A DNA stretch of 64,000 nt from Marinilactibacillus piezotolerans (GCF_900169305.1 NZ_FWDP01000004.1:62001-126000); one strand, 5' to 3'. Positions 1-8,410 are shown, counted from the stretch's first letter. Translations and numbers: made by a program. The notes: a model not told the origin generated them from the sequence alone.

Positions 1-914
1 CTGAGTATGTAGCAGAACCTTATTTTTCTGAAATCTATGTCAATGATATGGAAACAACCAGTATTGAAGTATTGAACAAGCAAATCGTTCAGTTGGAAAA
101 GGAATATGGAAATCTGACGAATGCAATTGAAGCGAATCCTGAATTGCTGGATGGAAATGGCAACCAGATTTCATTTAAAAGTGGACTTGAAACCCTCATT
201 ACAGCACTTTTAGACGAAGTCAAAGAGCATGTATTATTCTCTAAAAAGGTTACAGAGATCCAAAAAAGTATTGAAGGCACGTATATATTGGATATTAACA
301 AAAAAGAGCAAGTCAGAGTAGGTGCAATCGTTGTAGCTACCGACCCTGGTTCTTATCGTGAACTATTTAATGATCCTGAATTGATGGACCAGTTTAAAGG
401 GATTAAGTCCAGTTCCGTAGGGTTTGCAATGTTCAGTTTTCCAAAAGGATCGATTGAAAACAAGCCTGAAGGAAATGGGATTTTCTGTTCTCGAAGAAAT
501 GACTCTCATATTTCAAGTATCGTTTGGCTGAACAAAAAATGGGAAAGCTTGAAAAATAAAGAAGAAGAAATGATCGGTGTCTATTTTGGTAGAGGGAATG
601 AAGAGATCATGCTCTCTTTAAGCAACAAGCAAATCGAAGAGCTGCTTCTTAAAGATTTAGAAAAAATACTGGGCATTAAAGAAGCACCCATTTACCATAT
701 CTTAAAGCGCTGGACGAATTCTTATCTTAACTCTGCTTTCAAGACCGAGGAAGAGACCGTTGAGTTGACCAATGTCCTGAATCAGCAATACCCAGGTGTG
801 TTTTTAGCTGGGAACGGTATTGCCGGATTCGGAATTAACAGTTGTATAGAGCAGGGAAATGAAGTTAGTAAGCTAGTGATTCAGCATTTAAAAAAACAAA
901 ATAGTATCAATTAA
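1..914 (+). CDS. hemY: Protoporphyrinogen/coproporphyrinogen oxidase-like FAD protein, C-terminal part
   Basis: The reading frame is open from the window edge (codons start at base 3), so the N-terminus with the FAD-binding GxGxxG lies outside. About 303 residues are visible. The first ones (EPYFSEIYVND) match the HemY family segment that usually reads EPLLSGIYAGD, and the C-terminal GVFLAGNGIAGFGINSCIEQG matches the family's second FAD-contact region. Family members oxidise proto- or coproporphyrinogen III in heme synthesis, at the membrane or in the cytosol. Most lactic acid bacteria lack complete heme synthesis, so the physiological substrate is uncertain; no other heme gene is visible here. 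A terminator follows directly. The ATG at 48 is internal, not the start. Confidence 0.75.
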   Translation, partial: EYVAEPYFSEIYVNDMETTSIEVLNKQIVQLEKEYGNLTNAIEANPELLDGNGNQISFKSGLETLITALLDEVKEHVLFSKKVTEIQKSIEGTYILDINKKEQVRVGAIVVATDPGSYRELFNDPELMDQFKGIKSSSVGFAMFSFPKGSIENKPEGNGIFCSRRNDSHISSIVWLNKKWESLKNKEEEMIGVYFGRGNEEIMLSLSNKQIEELLLKDLEKILGIKEAPIYHILKRWTNSYLNSAFKTEEETVELTNVLNQQYPGVFLAGNGIAGFGINSCIEQGNEVSKLVIQHLKKQNSIN

Positions 915-933
915 TTGAATAATACTGTGAAAA

Positions 934-975
934 ACAACTAAACTATATGTAATATAGTGGTTTAGTTGTTTTTTT
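934..975 (+). terminator. Rho-independent terminator after hemY
   Basis: An inverted repeat (AACAACTAAAC... paired with ...GTTTAGTTGTT) is followed by a T-run. It starts 20 bases after the hemY stop and ends transcription before the MBL gene. Confidence 0.85.
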
Positions 976-1021
976 GTTTTCAAGTGGAGTATTCTGGAAT
1001 AAAATAGAAAGGAAGAAAAAA

Positions 1022-1765
1022 ATGAAAGTAACAGTTTTAGGTTATTATGGCGGGTATCCTACTCGAGACATAGGAACGAGTTCTTATCTAGTTGAGTCGG
1101 AAGGGTATCATTTATTATTAGACGCAGGCAGCGGTTCATTGTTAGCGCTGGAGCATCATGTTGATCCATTAGCACTAGATGCAGTACTGCTTTCTCATTA
1201 TCATCATGATCATATTGCAGATCTTGGTGTTTTGCAGTTTACAAGACAACTGAAAAGAGACGAGCATGGAAACCGTGCACCTATACTTCCGATATACGGA
1301 CACAGTGATGATGAGCAAGCGTTCGAAAAAACAACAATGGAAGATGTCAGTCAAGGGGTTGATTACACAGAAAGTGACCAGATTACAATAGGGCCATTTG
1401 AAGTTTCTCACTTAAAAACCCTTCATCCAGTGACATGTTATGCTTTCAGAATTGTTGAAAGAAATACAGGAAAAGTATTCGTATTTACAGCAGATTCTGG
1501 TTTCATTGAAGAACTGATCCCTTTTTCTGAGAATGCCGATCTGCTGATCACAGATACAAATTTATTTAGAGGAATGGAAAATCATCTGGTGCATATGACT
1601 TCTAAAGAATGCGGACAGATTGCGCATAAAGCAAATGTTAAAACTTTAGTACTGAGTCATTTGCCGCAACAAGGGAATCTGGACCAGCTCAGAAAAGAGG
1701 CAGCTGAAGAAGCGCCAAAGACCAAAACAATTTTAGCAGAAAAAGATTTAGAAATTATCGTCTGA
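1022..1765 (+). CDS. MBL-fold metallo-hydrolase (YhfI-like)
   Basis: A 247-residue metallo-beta-lactamase-fold protein. The metal-binding signature HxHxDH is seen as HYHHDH at residues 59-64, with further candidate ligands in the TADSG and LSHLP segments. It resembles the RNase Z/YhfI branch but is shorter than RNase Z. I start it at ATG 1022, which follows the purine-rich AAGGAAG; a longer frame from 974 begins in the upstream terminator and is unlikely. The next gene, a lipoate ligase, follows after 12 bases, as yhfI and lplJ do in Bacillus, so the two are probably co-transcribed. The exact substrate is unknown. Confidence 0.85.
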   Translation: MKVTVLGYYGGYPTRDIGTSSYLVESEGYHLLLDAGSGSLLALEHHVDPLALDAVLLSHYHHDHIADLGVLQFTRQLKRDEHGNRAPILPIYGHSDDEQAFEKTTMEDVSQGVDYTESDQITIGPFEVSHLKTLHPVTCYAFRIVERNTGKVFVFTADSGFIEELIPFSENADLLITDTNLFRGMENHLVHMTSKECGQIAHKANVKTLVLSHLPQQGNLDQLRKEAAEEAPKTKTILAEKDLEIIV

Positions 1766-1777
1766 AAAGGAGTCTGA

Positions 1778-2800
1778 ATGATGTATTATGTAAAAAATGA
1801 AAGAAATGGAAAAGAAATTCATGACGCAAGAATCAATCTGGCAATCGAATACTATCTACTCAATGAAATCGAATTAGATGAACCGATTCTTTTGTTCTAT
1901 ATCAATGATAATGCGATCATTGTCGGGAAAAATCAGAATACATTTGAAGAAGTGAACACAGATTATGTCAATAAGCACGACGTAACGGTTGTCAGACGTT
2001 TTTCAGGCGGCGGAGCAGTATATCATGATTTAGGTGTCCTATGTTTCTGCTTTTTAACAAAAGACGACGGAGATTCATTCCGAGATTTCAAAAAATTCAC
2101 AGCACCTGTGATAGATGCCCTGCATAAAATGGGTGTAGAAGGTGCGGAGCTCAGAGGAAGAAATGATCTTGTTATTGATGATAAGAAATTTTCTGGAAAT
2201 GCAATGTATTCTAAAAACGGCAGATTAACGGCTCATGGGACATTGATGTTTGACTCTGAAATTGAAGCTGTTGTCGGTGCTTTGAAACCAAAGAAACACA
2301 AACTAGAATCTAAGGGAATCAAATCGATCAGAAGTCGAGTTACAAATATCAAGCCTTACTTGAATGATGACTATCAATATATGAATGCTAAGAACTTCAA
2401 AGAGAAGTTACTGCTGAATATATTTGATGTCGACAATGTTGCTGAAGTAAAAGAATATAAATTAACTGAAGAAGACTGGAATAAGATCGATAAGTTTGCT
2501 GAGAAATACACAGCGAACTGGGATTGGAATTATGGGAAATCACCAAAATTCGACTTAGAGCGCAGCGAACGTCTTTCCATCGGAACTGTCGAAGTTAAAT
2601 TAAATGTTGATAGAGGGACAATCAAAGATATTAAAATTTATGGGGACTTTTTCGGTCTAGGAGAAATCTCAGATGTAGAAGAAAAGTTCATCGGTAAAAC
2701 CTATGAAGAAAAATCAATTAGAGAAACTTTTACAGAGATTGATCTTAATAAATACTTTGGTAAAGTTGACATAGAAGAATTAGTTCAATTATTTTATTAA
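1778..2800 (+). CDS. lplA: Lipoate-protein ligase
   Basis: This 340-residue enzyme activates lipoate with ATP and transfers it to lysines of lipoyl domains (2-oxoacid dehydrogenases, GcvH). The family core is clear: RRFSGGGAVYHD near residue 74 binds lipoyl-AMP, and KFSGNAMY carries the conserved lysine. A C-terminal accessory domain is present (about residues 250-340). The start is ATG 1778 or the adjacent ATG 1781; the ribosome-binding site AAAGGAG at 1766-1772 gives 5 or 8 bases of spacing. It forms an operon with the preceding MBL gene. This is typical of lipoate-scavenging Firmicutes. Confidence 0.93.
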   Translation: MMYYVKNERNGKEIHDARINLAIEYYLLNEIELDEPILLFYINDNAIIVGKNQNTFEEVNTDYVNKHDVTVVRRFSGGGAVYHDLGVLCFCFLTKDDGDSFRDFKKFTAPVIDALHKMGVEGAELRGRNDLVIDDKKFSGNAMYSKNGRLTAHGTLMFDSEIEAVVGALKPKKHKLESKGIKSIRSRVTNIKPYLNDDYQYMNAKNFKEKLLLNIFDVDNVAEVKEYKLTEEDWNKIDKFAEKYTANWDWNYGKSPKFDLERSERLSIGTVEVKLNVDRGTIKDIKIYGDFFGLGEISDVEEKFIGKTYEEKSIRETFTEIDLNKYFGKVDIEELVQLFY

Positions 2801-2811
2801 AAGTGTAGAAG

Positions 2812-2845
2812 AAAACCATTGCTGATTGACCAGCAGTGGTTTTTC
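2812..2845 (+). terminator. Rho-independent terminator after lplA
   Basis: AAAACCATTGCTG pairs with CAGCAGTGGTTTT across a 6-base loop and runs into T-rich sequence. It lies 12 bases past the lplA stop. Confidence 0.85.
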
Positions 2846-3182
2846 TTTCATTATAATGCATATCATTACTTTGCAGTAAAGGCATTCTTACTGAATTCAT
2901 AAGTGATATTTTTTAGTAACTGTGACAAAGAAAATATCTAAATTATAATGATTACAAATAATTGATTTAAGTAATTTAGATTTAAGAAAAGGCTTTACAT
3001 ATTATCATTAAGCATTTTATATTATTATTTACATTTAAGTTACACAAAAGAAATATATATTTTGACAAAAAAATGACAAAAAGGGGTTTACAAGTGTTCA
3101 CAATTCATTTATAGTTATCAATGTAGTCAACAAACAAACCAATGATTAAAATATACAGAACAACTGAAGGGAGAAATACATA
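2846..3182 (+). promoter_or_regulatory. spx upstream region with three candidate promoters
   Basis: No gene is seen in this AT-rich gap. Three sigma-A-like promoters can be read: TGTGAC-17-TATAAT (2921-2949), TTTACA-18-TATATT (2994-3023) and TTTACA-17-TATAGT (3087-3115, best). The ribosome-binding site AAGGGAG at 3167-3173 precedes the spx ATG by 9 bases. Multiple start points fit the known complex control of spx in Bacillus. Confidence 0.6.
2943..2957 (+). promoter_or_regulatory. PerR-type operator overlapping the distal spx promoter
   Basis: TTATAATGATTACAA matches the PerR box consensus TTATAATnATTATAA at all but one position. It covers the -10 hexamer (2944-2949) of the TGTGAC-17-TATAAT promoter, where a repressor would block RNA polymerase. 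PerR repression of an spx promoter is established in B. subtilis; binding here is inferred. Confidence 0.55.
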
Positions 3183-3590
3183 ATGGTCACATTATTTACA
3201 TCACCGAGTTGCGCATCATGCAGAAAAGCAAAGGCATGGTTAGAAGAATACGGAATCCCTTATGAAGAAAGAAATATAGCTTCCACACCTATCAGCATCC
3301 ATGAAATCAAATCAATTATGCGTATGACAGAGGAAGGAACAGAGGAAATCATTTCCACTCGTTCTAAAGCTTATCAGCAATTAAATGTGGATATTGATGA
3401 TTTATCAATGAGAGAATTGTATGAACTGATTCAAGAAACACCAAGTTTATTACGCAGACCGATTGTTCTGGACGATAAACGTATGCAGATCGGATACAAT
3501 GAAGATGAAATTCGTCAATTTATACCAAGAGAAGTCAGAGCATTAGAACTTCAGAAAGCTCAAAGACTAGTGGCACTTTCCAACAGTTGA
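3183..3590 (+). CDS. spx: Transcriptional regulator Spx
   Basis: A 135-residue ArsC/Spx-family protein. It binds the alpha C-terminal domain of RNA polymerase and activates thiol-stress genes. The redox switch CxxC is C10-A-S-C13; G52 and the RPI motif (R92-P93-I94) are at the same positions as in B. subtilis Spx. It ends VALSNS and lacks the LAN-type C-terminal tail that marks B. subtilis Spx for ClpXP, so turnover may rely more on the adaptor SpxH encoded nearby. Start ATG 3183 has a good ribosome-binding site. Single-gene unit closed by a terminator, with several promoters and a PerR-like box upstream. Confidence 0.95.
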   Translation: MVTLFTSPSCASCRKAKAWLEEYGIPYEERNIASTPISIHEIKSIMRMTEEGTEEIISTRSKAYQQLNVDIDDLSMRELYELIQETPSLLRRPIVLDDKRMQIGYNEDEIRQFIPREVRALELQKAQRLVALSNS

Positions 3591-3633
3591 TCAGAAGTGA
3601 TCGATGATTCGCAATAAAGAACATTGAATTGGC

Positions 3634-3670
3634 AAGATTCGACTTTGTTGACAGCATAGTCGAATCTTTT
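3634..3670 (+). terminator. Rho-independent terminator after spx
   Basis: AAGATTCGACT pairs with AGTCGAATCTT over a 13-base loop, followed by TTTTTAT. Confidence 0.85.
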
Positions 3671-3691
3671 TATATTCTCTGTTTCAGTCAC

Positions 3692-3720
3692 TTGTATTCA
3701 CCGGCGTCATTTTGTATAAT
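3692..3720 (+). promoter_or_regulatory. mecA promoter
   Basis: TTGTAT, 17 bases, TATAAT. Transcription would start near 3727, leaving a leader of about 160 bases before mecA. Confidence 0.65.
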
Positions 3721-3723
3721 ATC

Positions 3724-3876
3724 AAGAGCGTAGGCTCTAAATATTTAGAGGCTTTAGCTTTATTTTTATACAAAAACCTCTACAATGGAGTTATAGAAAT
3801 TTTAATAGAATCCCTGTCCTACGAAAGGCAATACAGTAACATGAAGTTTAATGCCTACCAATCAGTGAAGGAATGA
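3724..3876 (+). promoter_or_regulatory. mecA leader: hairpin plus candidate 11-codon upstream ORF
   Basis: Just after the expected start point, GCTCTAAA and TTTAGAG form a hairpin (about 3735-3751) followed by T-rich TTATTTTTATA, resembling an attenuator. Further down, an ATG at 3841 opens an 11-codon frame (MKFNAYQSVKE) ending with TGA at 3874-3876; this stop overlaps the mecA ribosome-binding site GAGGTG (3875-3880). Its own site, AAAGG at 3824-3828, is 12 bases away and only marginal. A role in coupling mecA translation is an inference. Confidence 0.35.
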
Positions 3877-3888
3877 GGTGCTGGAAAT

Positions 3889-4548
3889 ATGGAGATCGAA
3901 CACATTAATGAAGACACGATCCGTGTCAAAATAGAAAATACGGACCTCGAAGAAAGAGGCATTACTTTTCTTGATTTATTAGGGAACCAGAAACAGATTG
4001 AAAGCTTTTTTTATAGCATTTTAGAAGAAGTTGATATTGATGAAGAATTTCAGGAGTCTGATGCTGTTACTTTCCAAGTCATGCCCAATAACAATGGATT
4101 AGAATTATTCATTAGCAAAGGTGCTCAGTTTAGAGATGAATTGAACAGTAATATTGAAGAATCTTCTATGGTGGACCCTGTTAAAATGTTAAACGAGAAA
4201 CTTTCTCAAAATACAAAAGAAGACGGAGTAGAAGAGTATATGAATGCACAAGACACGAAAACAAAAGAAGTCGTATTCGTGTTTCAGAATTTCGAACAAG
4301 TGATCATGATGGCTCAAGAATATTATCTTGAAAGCGGACTGTCTAACCTGTACAAATTCAAGGACCAATATTATCTTCACTTAGTATTCTTTGTAGAAGA
4401 GATGACGTTCAAAACAGTTGATGAAGAAGTAGCTCAAGCCTTAGAGTTTGGCGAAAAAAGTACTATCTCTGGAGAAGTTCTAGACGAATATGCTGAAAAA
4501 ATTATGGAAACAAGCGCTTTGGAATTAATCAGACATTATTTTAAGTAA
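3889..4548 (+). CDS. mecA: Adaptor protein MecA
   Basis: A 219-residue adaptor that delivers substrates to Clp ATPases; in Bacillus it targets ComK and also inhibits Spx-dependent transcription. The N-terminal substrate-binding domain (MEIEHINEDTIRVKI, residues 1-80) is typical, followed by an acidic linker (about 90-120) and the C-terminal Clp-binding domain (about 125-219, with VFVFQNFEQVI). GAGGTG lies 8 bases before ATG 3889. It sits between spx and coiA as in Bacillus. ClpE is encoded at about 15.5-17.8 kb; ClpC, the usual partner, is not in this window. Confidence 0.95.
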   Translation: MEIEHINEDTIRVKIENTDLEERGITFLDLLGNQKQIESFFYSILEEVDIDEEFQESDAVTFQVMPNNNGLELFISKGAQFRDELNSNIEESSMVDPVKMLNEKLSQNTKEDGVEEYMNAQDTKTKEVVFVFQNFEQVIMMAQEYYLESGLSNLYKFKDQYYLHLVFFVEEMTFKTVDEEVAQALEFGEKSTISGEVLDEYAEKIMETSALELIRHYFK

Positions 4549-4555
4549 AATAGGG

Positions 4556-4584
4556 ACCGCAGAAGATTCTTCTGCGGTTTTTTT
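4556..4584 (+). terminator. Rho-independent terminator after mecA
   Basis: ACCGCAGAA, 5-base loop, TTCTGCGGT and a run of T residues, starting 8 bases after the mecA stop. Confidence 0.9.
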
Positions 4585-4641
4585 GATGACTTTTTACTGA
4601 AAAAGACAATAGTCTAGAAACAGGTAAAAAGGGTGACGGAT

Positions 4642-5793
4642 ATGTTAATGGCAATGACAGAAAAAAATCAATCTATTATGGCAAGTGATCTACAAGCAGA
4701 TAGAACAGAACAATTATGGTGTCCCGGTTGTAAAAACAGGGTGTTTTTGAAAAATGGAAAGAACAAAGTTCCTCATTTTGCTCATTATGCAAAAGAAGCC
4801 TGTGATACTTTTTCTGAAGGAGAAACGTTAGAACATCTAAATGGGAAAACACAACTGTATACTCATTTTAAAAATTTAGGATACCCAGCAGAACTAGAAG
4901 CTTATTTAAAGGAATTGAAACAACGCCCAGATATCCTTATGGTGGTTGGAGAAAAGAAAATTGCAGTAGAATACCAGTGCAGTCCGTTGCCGATTGAACG
5001 AATGATTGAAAGAACAGTGCAGTATAATCGATTCGGATACACAGTCTGCTGGATACTTGGTGAAAAACTATTCAGAAAAGGCATGCCGCTTACAACTTTG
5101 CAGAAATCGTTCATTCAGTATTCTCCAGATTATGCTTTTTATCTGTTGCAGTACTCATCTACTAAACAGAAATTGATTTTACTTAGTCATCTTTCAAAAA
5201 AATATTCCCAAAATTGGCAGTACAATAGTAAACGTATTAAAATTCAGACTCTGATACAATTGCTTGGGCAATCCGATAACACGTTATCTGCGGTGAAAAG
5301 CAAAGTTTCTAAAGAGAATGTGCTGGAAAGGCATAAAAAACTGCTGCGAGCAGCTCGTTCCTCAGATCAATCCATAAGGTCTTTTTGTGAACGCTTATAT
5401 ATCAACAATGAAACCATTATGAGTATGCCGATCGAACTATATTGGGCAGTGGATCATGAATGGCTCATTGAAACGCCTGCCTTTGAATGGAAATATCTGC
5501 TCTTGTTGTGGGTCGAGTCGTATCCGCCAAGAACGATTATTACCTATAAAAAGCTGCAGCATAAATTATGTCAGTGGGTTGAAGCAGCAGAGGTGAAGCT
5601 GATAAGAAATGTACAGCTTTCGCCATGGTTTGTTGTGCAAGTTGCAGAACACTATTTAGATCAATTAAGTGAAAGCGGCGTGTTGAAGAAAATTAAGAAA
5701 GGCAAGTGGAGACTTTCTCAGTTTGCTGAGCGATACGACAATGAAGAAAGAAAATTCCAGAAACTCTGTGCTGACTATAATAATAGATCCTGA
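4642..5793 (+). CDS. coiA: Competence protein CoiA
   Basis: About 383 residues. CoiA is needed for recombination steps during transformation and has a nuclease-like fold. Seen here: a zinc-finger-like N-terminus (CPGC at 27-30, HFAH at 45-48) and a PD-(D/E)xK-like core (RPDILM near 96, then VEYQ near 110-112). The long C-terminal part is poorly conserved in the family. A GTG at 4633 is possible, but AAGGG at 4629-4633 places ATG 4642 at the right distance. Position between mecA and pepF matches yjbF of Bacillus. No clear ComX-type promoter was seen. Natural competence is not proven by this gene alone. Confidence 0.88.
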   Translation: MLMAMTEKNQSIMASDLQADRTEQLWCPGCKNRVFLKNGKNKVPHFAHYAKEACDTFSEGETLEHLNGKTQLYTHFKNLGYPAELEAYLKELKQRPDILMVVGEKKIAVEYQCSPLPIERMIERTVQYNRFGYTVCWILGEKLFRKGMPLTTLQKSFIQYSPDYAFYLLQYSSTKQKLILLSHLSKKYSQNWQYNSKRIKIQTLIQLLGQSDNTLSAVKSKVSKENVLERHKKLLRAARSSDQSIRSFCERLYINNETIMSMPIELYWAVDHEWLIETPAFEWKYLLLLWVESYPPRTIITYKKLQHKLCQWVEAAEVKLIRNVQLSPWFVVQVAEHYLDQLSESGVLKKIKKGKWRLSQFAERYDNEERKFQKLCADYNNRS

Positions 5794-5879
5794 ATAAACA
5801 ATAATAATCATTTGCATATTCTAATGATTTTCAAATTATGTTATGATTATCTTATAGTTAAATATTAGGAGGGACTTCA

Positions 5880-7697
5880 ATGTCAGAAGTGAAAACATTG
5901 CCAAAACGAGAAGAAGTTTCAAAAGAATTAACATGGGATCTAACCGTCATTTTCAAATCAGATGCTGAGTGGGAAGAAGCAATCAAGAAAACAGAACAAA
6001 AAGTTAAATCAATCTCCGATTTGAAAGGGACTTTAGGCAATGGATCAGGAGCATTCTTAAAAGCTCTTGAAACTTTGTTGGACGTCTATCGTTCGTTCGG
6101 ATCTGTTTATGTGTATGCACACTTGAAAAATGACCAGGATACATCTAACAGTACTTATCAAGCGATGAATGACCGCGCCCGATTACTAGCAACAAAAGCC
6201 GGTGAAGCGACTTCATGGTTTGAACCTGAATTACTCTCCTTATCTGAAGAAACGATTCAACAGTATTTTGAGGAAGAATCTTCTCTGCAGCTTTATAAAC
6301 ATTACGTCGAAACGTTGACTTCTAATCGCGAGCACGTGCTGTCCGCTGAAATGGAAGCTCTGTTGGCAGGAGCTAGTGATATTCTTTCTTCCTCCAGTCA
6401 GACATTCAGTGTTTTGAACAATGCTGATTTGAGTTTTCCAAAGGTCAAAGGAGAAAACGGAGAAGAAGTCCAATTATCACATGGGATGTACGGCCAATTG
6501 CTGGAAAGTACAGATCGCGAAGTAAGAGCAGAAGCTTTCAAAAAAATGTATGAAATTTATGAAGGGTTAAAAAATACCTTTGCCAGTACATTATCTGCTA
6601 ATGTTAAAAATCATAATTACCAAGCATCAGTGCATCATTTCAAGTCTGCACGTGAAAGAGCATTATCTGCTAACCATATTCCTGAAGCAGTACATGATAC
6701 ATTAATAGAAGTTGTCAATGATCATCTGCCTTTATTGCACCGTTATATGGCACTGCGTAAAAAGTTGTTAAATGTTGAAGAATTGCATATGTATGATCTT
6801 TATACACCGATTACAGGGGAAGCAAGTCTGAAATACACTTATGAAGAAGCAAAAGACGAAACCTTAAAAGGACTGGCACCATTAGGAGACGAGTACAAAG
6901 AAGTACTGACGACGGCTTTCGATAACAGATGGATCGATGTCGTAGAAAATAAAGGCAAGCGCAGTGGTGCATATTCTTCAGGAGACTATGATACTAATCC
7001 TTATATTTTATTAAACTGGCACGATTCATTGAATCATCTGTATACATTAGTTCATGAATTAGGACATAGTGCCCACAGTTACTTTACACGTTCGAATCAG
7101 CCGTTTGTGTATGGGGACTACTCTATTTTCTTAGCAGAAATTGCTTCTACAACCAACGAAAACATCCTGACAGATTATCTATTGAAAACAACAGATGACC
7201 CTAAGGCAAGAGCGTATGTATTAAATCATTATCTCGATGGATTTAAAGGGACTGTTTTCCGTCAGACACAATTTGCTGAATTCGAGCATTTTATGCATGA
7301 AGAAGCAGCAAAAGGAACGCCTCTGACAGCTGAATATCTTAGCCAGAACTATGCAGAAATCAACAGCAAATATTATGGAGAAGCAGTTGAAAAAGACCCT
7401 GAAATTCAATATGAATGGGCTCGTATCCCTCATTTCTACTATAATTACTATGTGTATCAATATTCAACAGGTTTCTGTGCAGCTACAGCACTAGCAGACA
7501 AGATTCTTGATGAAGAAGAAGGTGCATTAGAACAATATCTTGATTATCTGAAAGCTGGCAGCAGCGACTTCCCAATTGAAGTTATGAAAAAAGCTGGTGT
7601 GGATATGACAAATAAAACGTACATTGAAAAAGCAATGAAGGTTTTTGAAGAAAGACTGAATGAACTGGAAAGTGTTTTAAAAGAACTAAACCTTTAA
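5880..7697 (+). CDS. pepF: Oligoendopeptidase F
   Basis: A 605-residue M3-family zinc peptidase, cytoplasmic, cutting peptides of roughly 7-17 residues in characterised homologues. The zinc motif HExxH is HELGH at residues 392-396 and the third ligand region follows with the FLAEIASTTNE segment. An N-terminal oligopeptidase F domain (about 110-180) precedes the M3 catalytic domain. AGGAGGG lies 7 bases before ATG 5880. The gene follows coiA, as yjbG does in Bacillus, but has a possible own promoter (TTTCAA-18-TATAGT, 5829-5858) and ends at a strong bidirectional terminator. Confidence 0.95.
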   Translation: MSEVKTLPKREEVSKELTWDLTVIFKSDAEWEEAIKKTEQKVKSISDLKGTLGNGSGAFLKALETLLDVYRSFGSVYVYAHLKNDQDTSNSTYQAMNDRARLLATKAGEATSWFEPELLSLSEETIQQYFEEESSLQLYKHYVETLTSNREHVLSAEMEALLAGASDILSSSSQTFSVLNNADLSFPKVKGENGEEVQLSHGMYGQLLESTDREVRAEAFKKMYEIYEGLKNTFASTLSANVKNHNYQASVHHFKSARERALSANHIPEAVHDTLIEVVNDHLPLLHRYMALRKKLLNVEELHMYDLYTPITGEASLKYTYEEAKDETLKGLAPLGDEYKEVLTTAFDNRWIDVVENKGKRSGAYSSGDYDTNPYILLNWHDSLNHLYTLVHELGHSAHSYFTRSNQPFVYGDYSIFLAEIASTTNENILTDYLLKTTDDPKARAYVLNHYLDGFKGTVFRQTQFAEFEHFMHEEAAKGTPLTAEYLSQNYAEINSKYYGEAVEKDPEIQYEWARIPHFYYNYYVYQYSTGFCAATALADKILDEEEGALEQYLDYLKAGSSDFPIEVMKKAGVDMTNKTYIEKAMKVFEERLNELESVLKELNL

Positions 7698-7710
7698 TAT
7701 AAGAAGAACA

Positions 7711-7740
7711 AAAAAAGCCCGGGATTTTTTCCGGGCTTTT
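7711..7740. terminator. Bidirectional terminator between pepF and spxH
   Basis: A-run, GCCCGGGA, short T loop, TCCGGGC and T-run. It reads as a terminator on both strands and separates the convergent pepF and spxH. Confidence 0.9.
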
Positions 7741-7750
7741 AATGATTCTA

Positions 7751-8380
7751 TTAAACCGTTTGGAAACGGTATTTGGTTTTTATATCTGAATCTTCTGTAG
7801 AAAGTGCTTGATCGGAACATAAACCGTGCAGAAGTTGTTTAGAAATGACAGAGTCGATGCGGTATCCATATTCTTCATCAGAGTCATTGAAGAGTACACA
7901 AGCTGGTGTATCCTGTACAGCCATCTCTTGAGCTAACTTCTGATCTTTTGTAAATGCGCGTTTTGCTAAATCAGAGTTCAAGTCTTCCTCAAACATTTCC
8001 AGATCAAGCTTTGCAGATTGCGCGCTTTCCATTACTACATTTCTGGATAATACATTTCTATTTTCCATGATACTGTTTTGCAGGATCATCAAGAAATTTC
8101 GAGCCTTCTTTTTACCTTGCATAGAAGCAGCGGCAAATGCCAGACTAGCATTAAAAGAATCGGTATATAACTTGTTGCGGTGATCGACAGATGTTGGATT
8201 TGTTTTTTCATCCAGCAGTTGTTTTTTAACAGATCGGAAATTCAAAAGCGGGATGAAGCGAACTTTGACTTTTTCTTCGCGCTCTTTTGAAAATGATTCA
8301 ATCATTTCTTCTGCTTCAAAACTTTTTCTGCCTAAAGGGTTGATAAATAAAAATATTTCGATTGTATTAGTTAAAGCCAT
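7751..8380 (-). CDS. spxH: ClpXP adaptor SpxH (YjbH), DsbA-like
   Basis: A 209-residue thioredoxin-fold protein of the YjbH/SpxH family, which presents Spx to ClpXP for degradation. The N-terminal beta strand and helix (IEIFLFINPLGRKS) match the family, but the CxxC position reads NPLG: no redox pair is present, so a cysteine-based sensing role is unlikely. The only cysteines lie later (ACVLF, GLCSD). ATG 8380 is preceded by AAGGTGAG; the GTG at 8389 overlaps that site and is rejected as start. It is transcribed towards pepF, with a 220-base structured leader. Its target spx lies 5 kb upstream. Confidence 0.88.
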   Translation of the reverse strand: MALTNTIEIFLFINPLGRKSFEAEEMIESFSKEREEKVKVRFIPLLNFRSVKKQLLDEKTNPTSVDHRNKLYTDSFNASLAFAAASMQGKKKARNFLMILQNSIMENRNVLSRNVVMESAQSAKLDLEMFEEDLNSDLAKRAFTKDQKLAQEMAVQDTPACVLFNDSDEEYGYRIDSVISKQLLHGLCSDQALSTEDSDIKTKYRFQTV

Positions 8381-8410
8381 TAAACTCACCTTATATTATA
8401 GATTTTTGTT

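Noticed and set aside
974-1021. Upstream extension of the MBL protein
   Set aside because: The extra residues come from the terminator region and contain the ribosome-binding site of ATG 1022.
5797-5860. PerR- or Fur-like box before pepF
   Set aside because: The AT-rich sequence has TTATGATTATC but too many mismatches to the 7-1-7 dyad.
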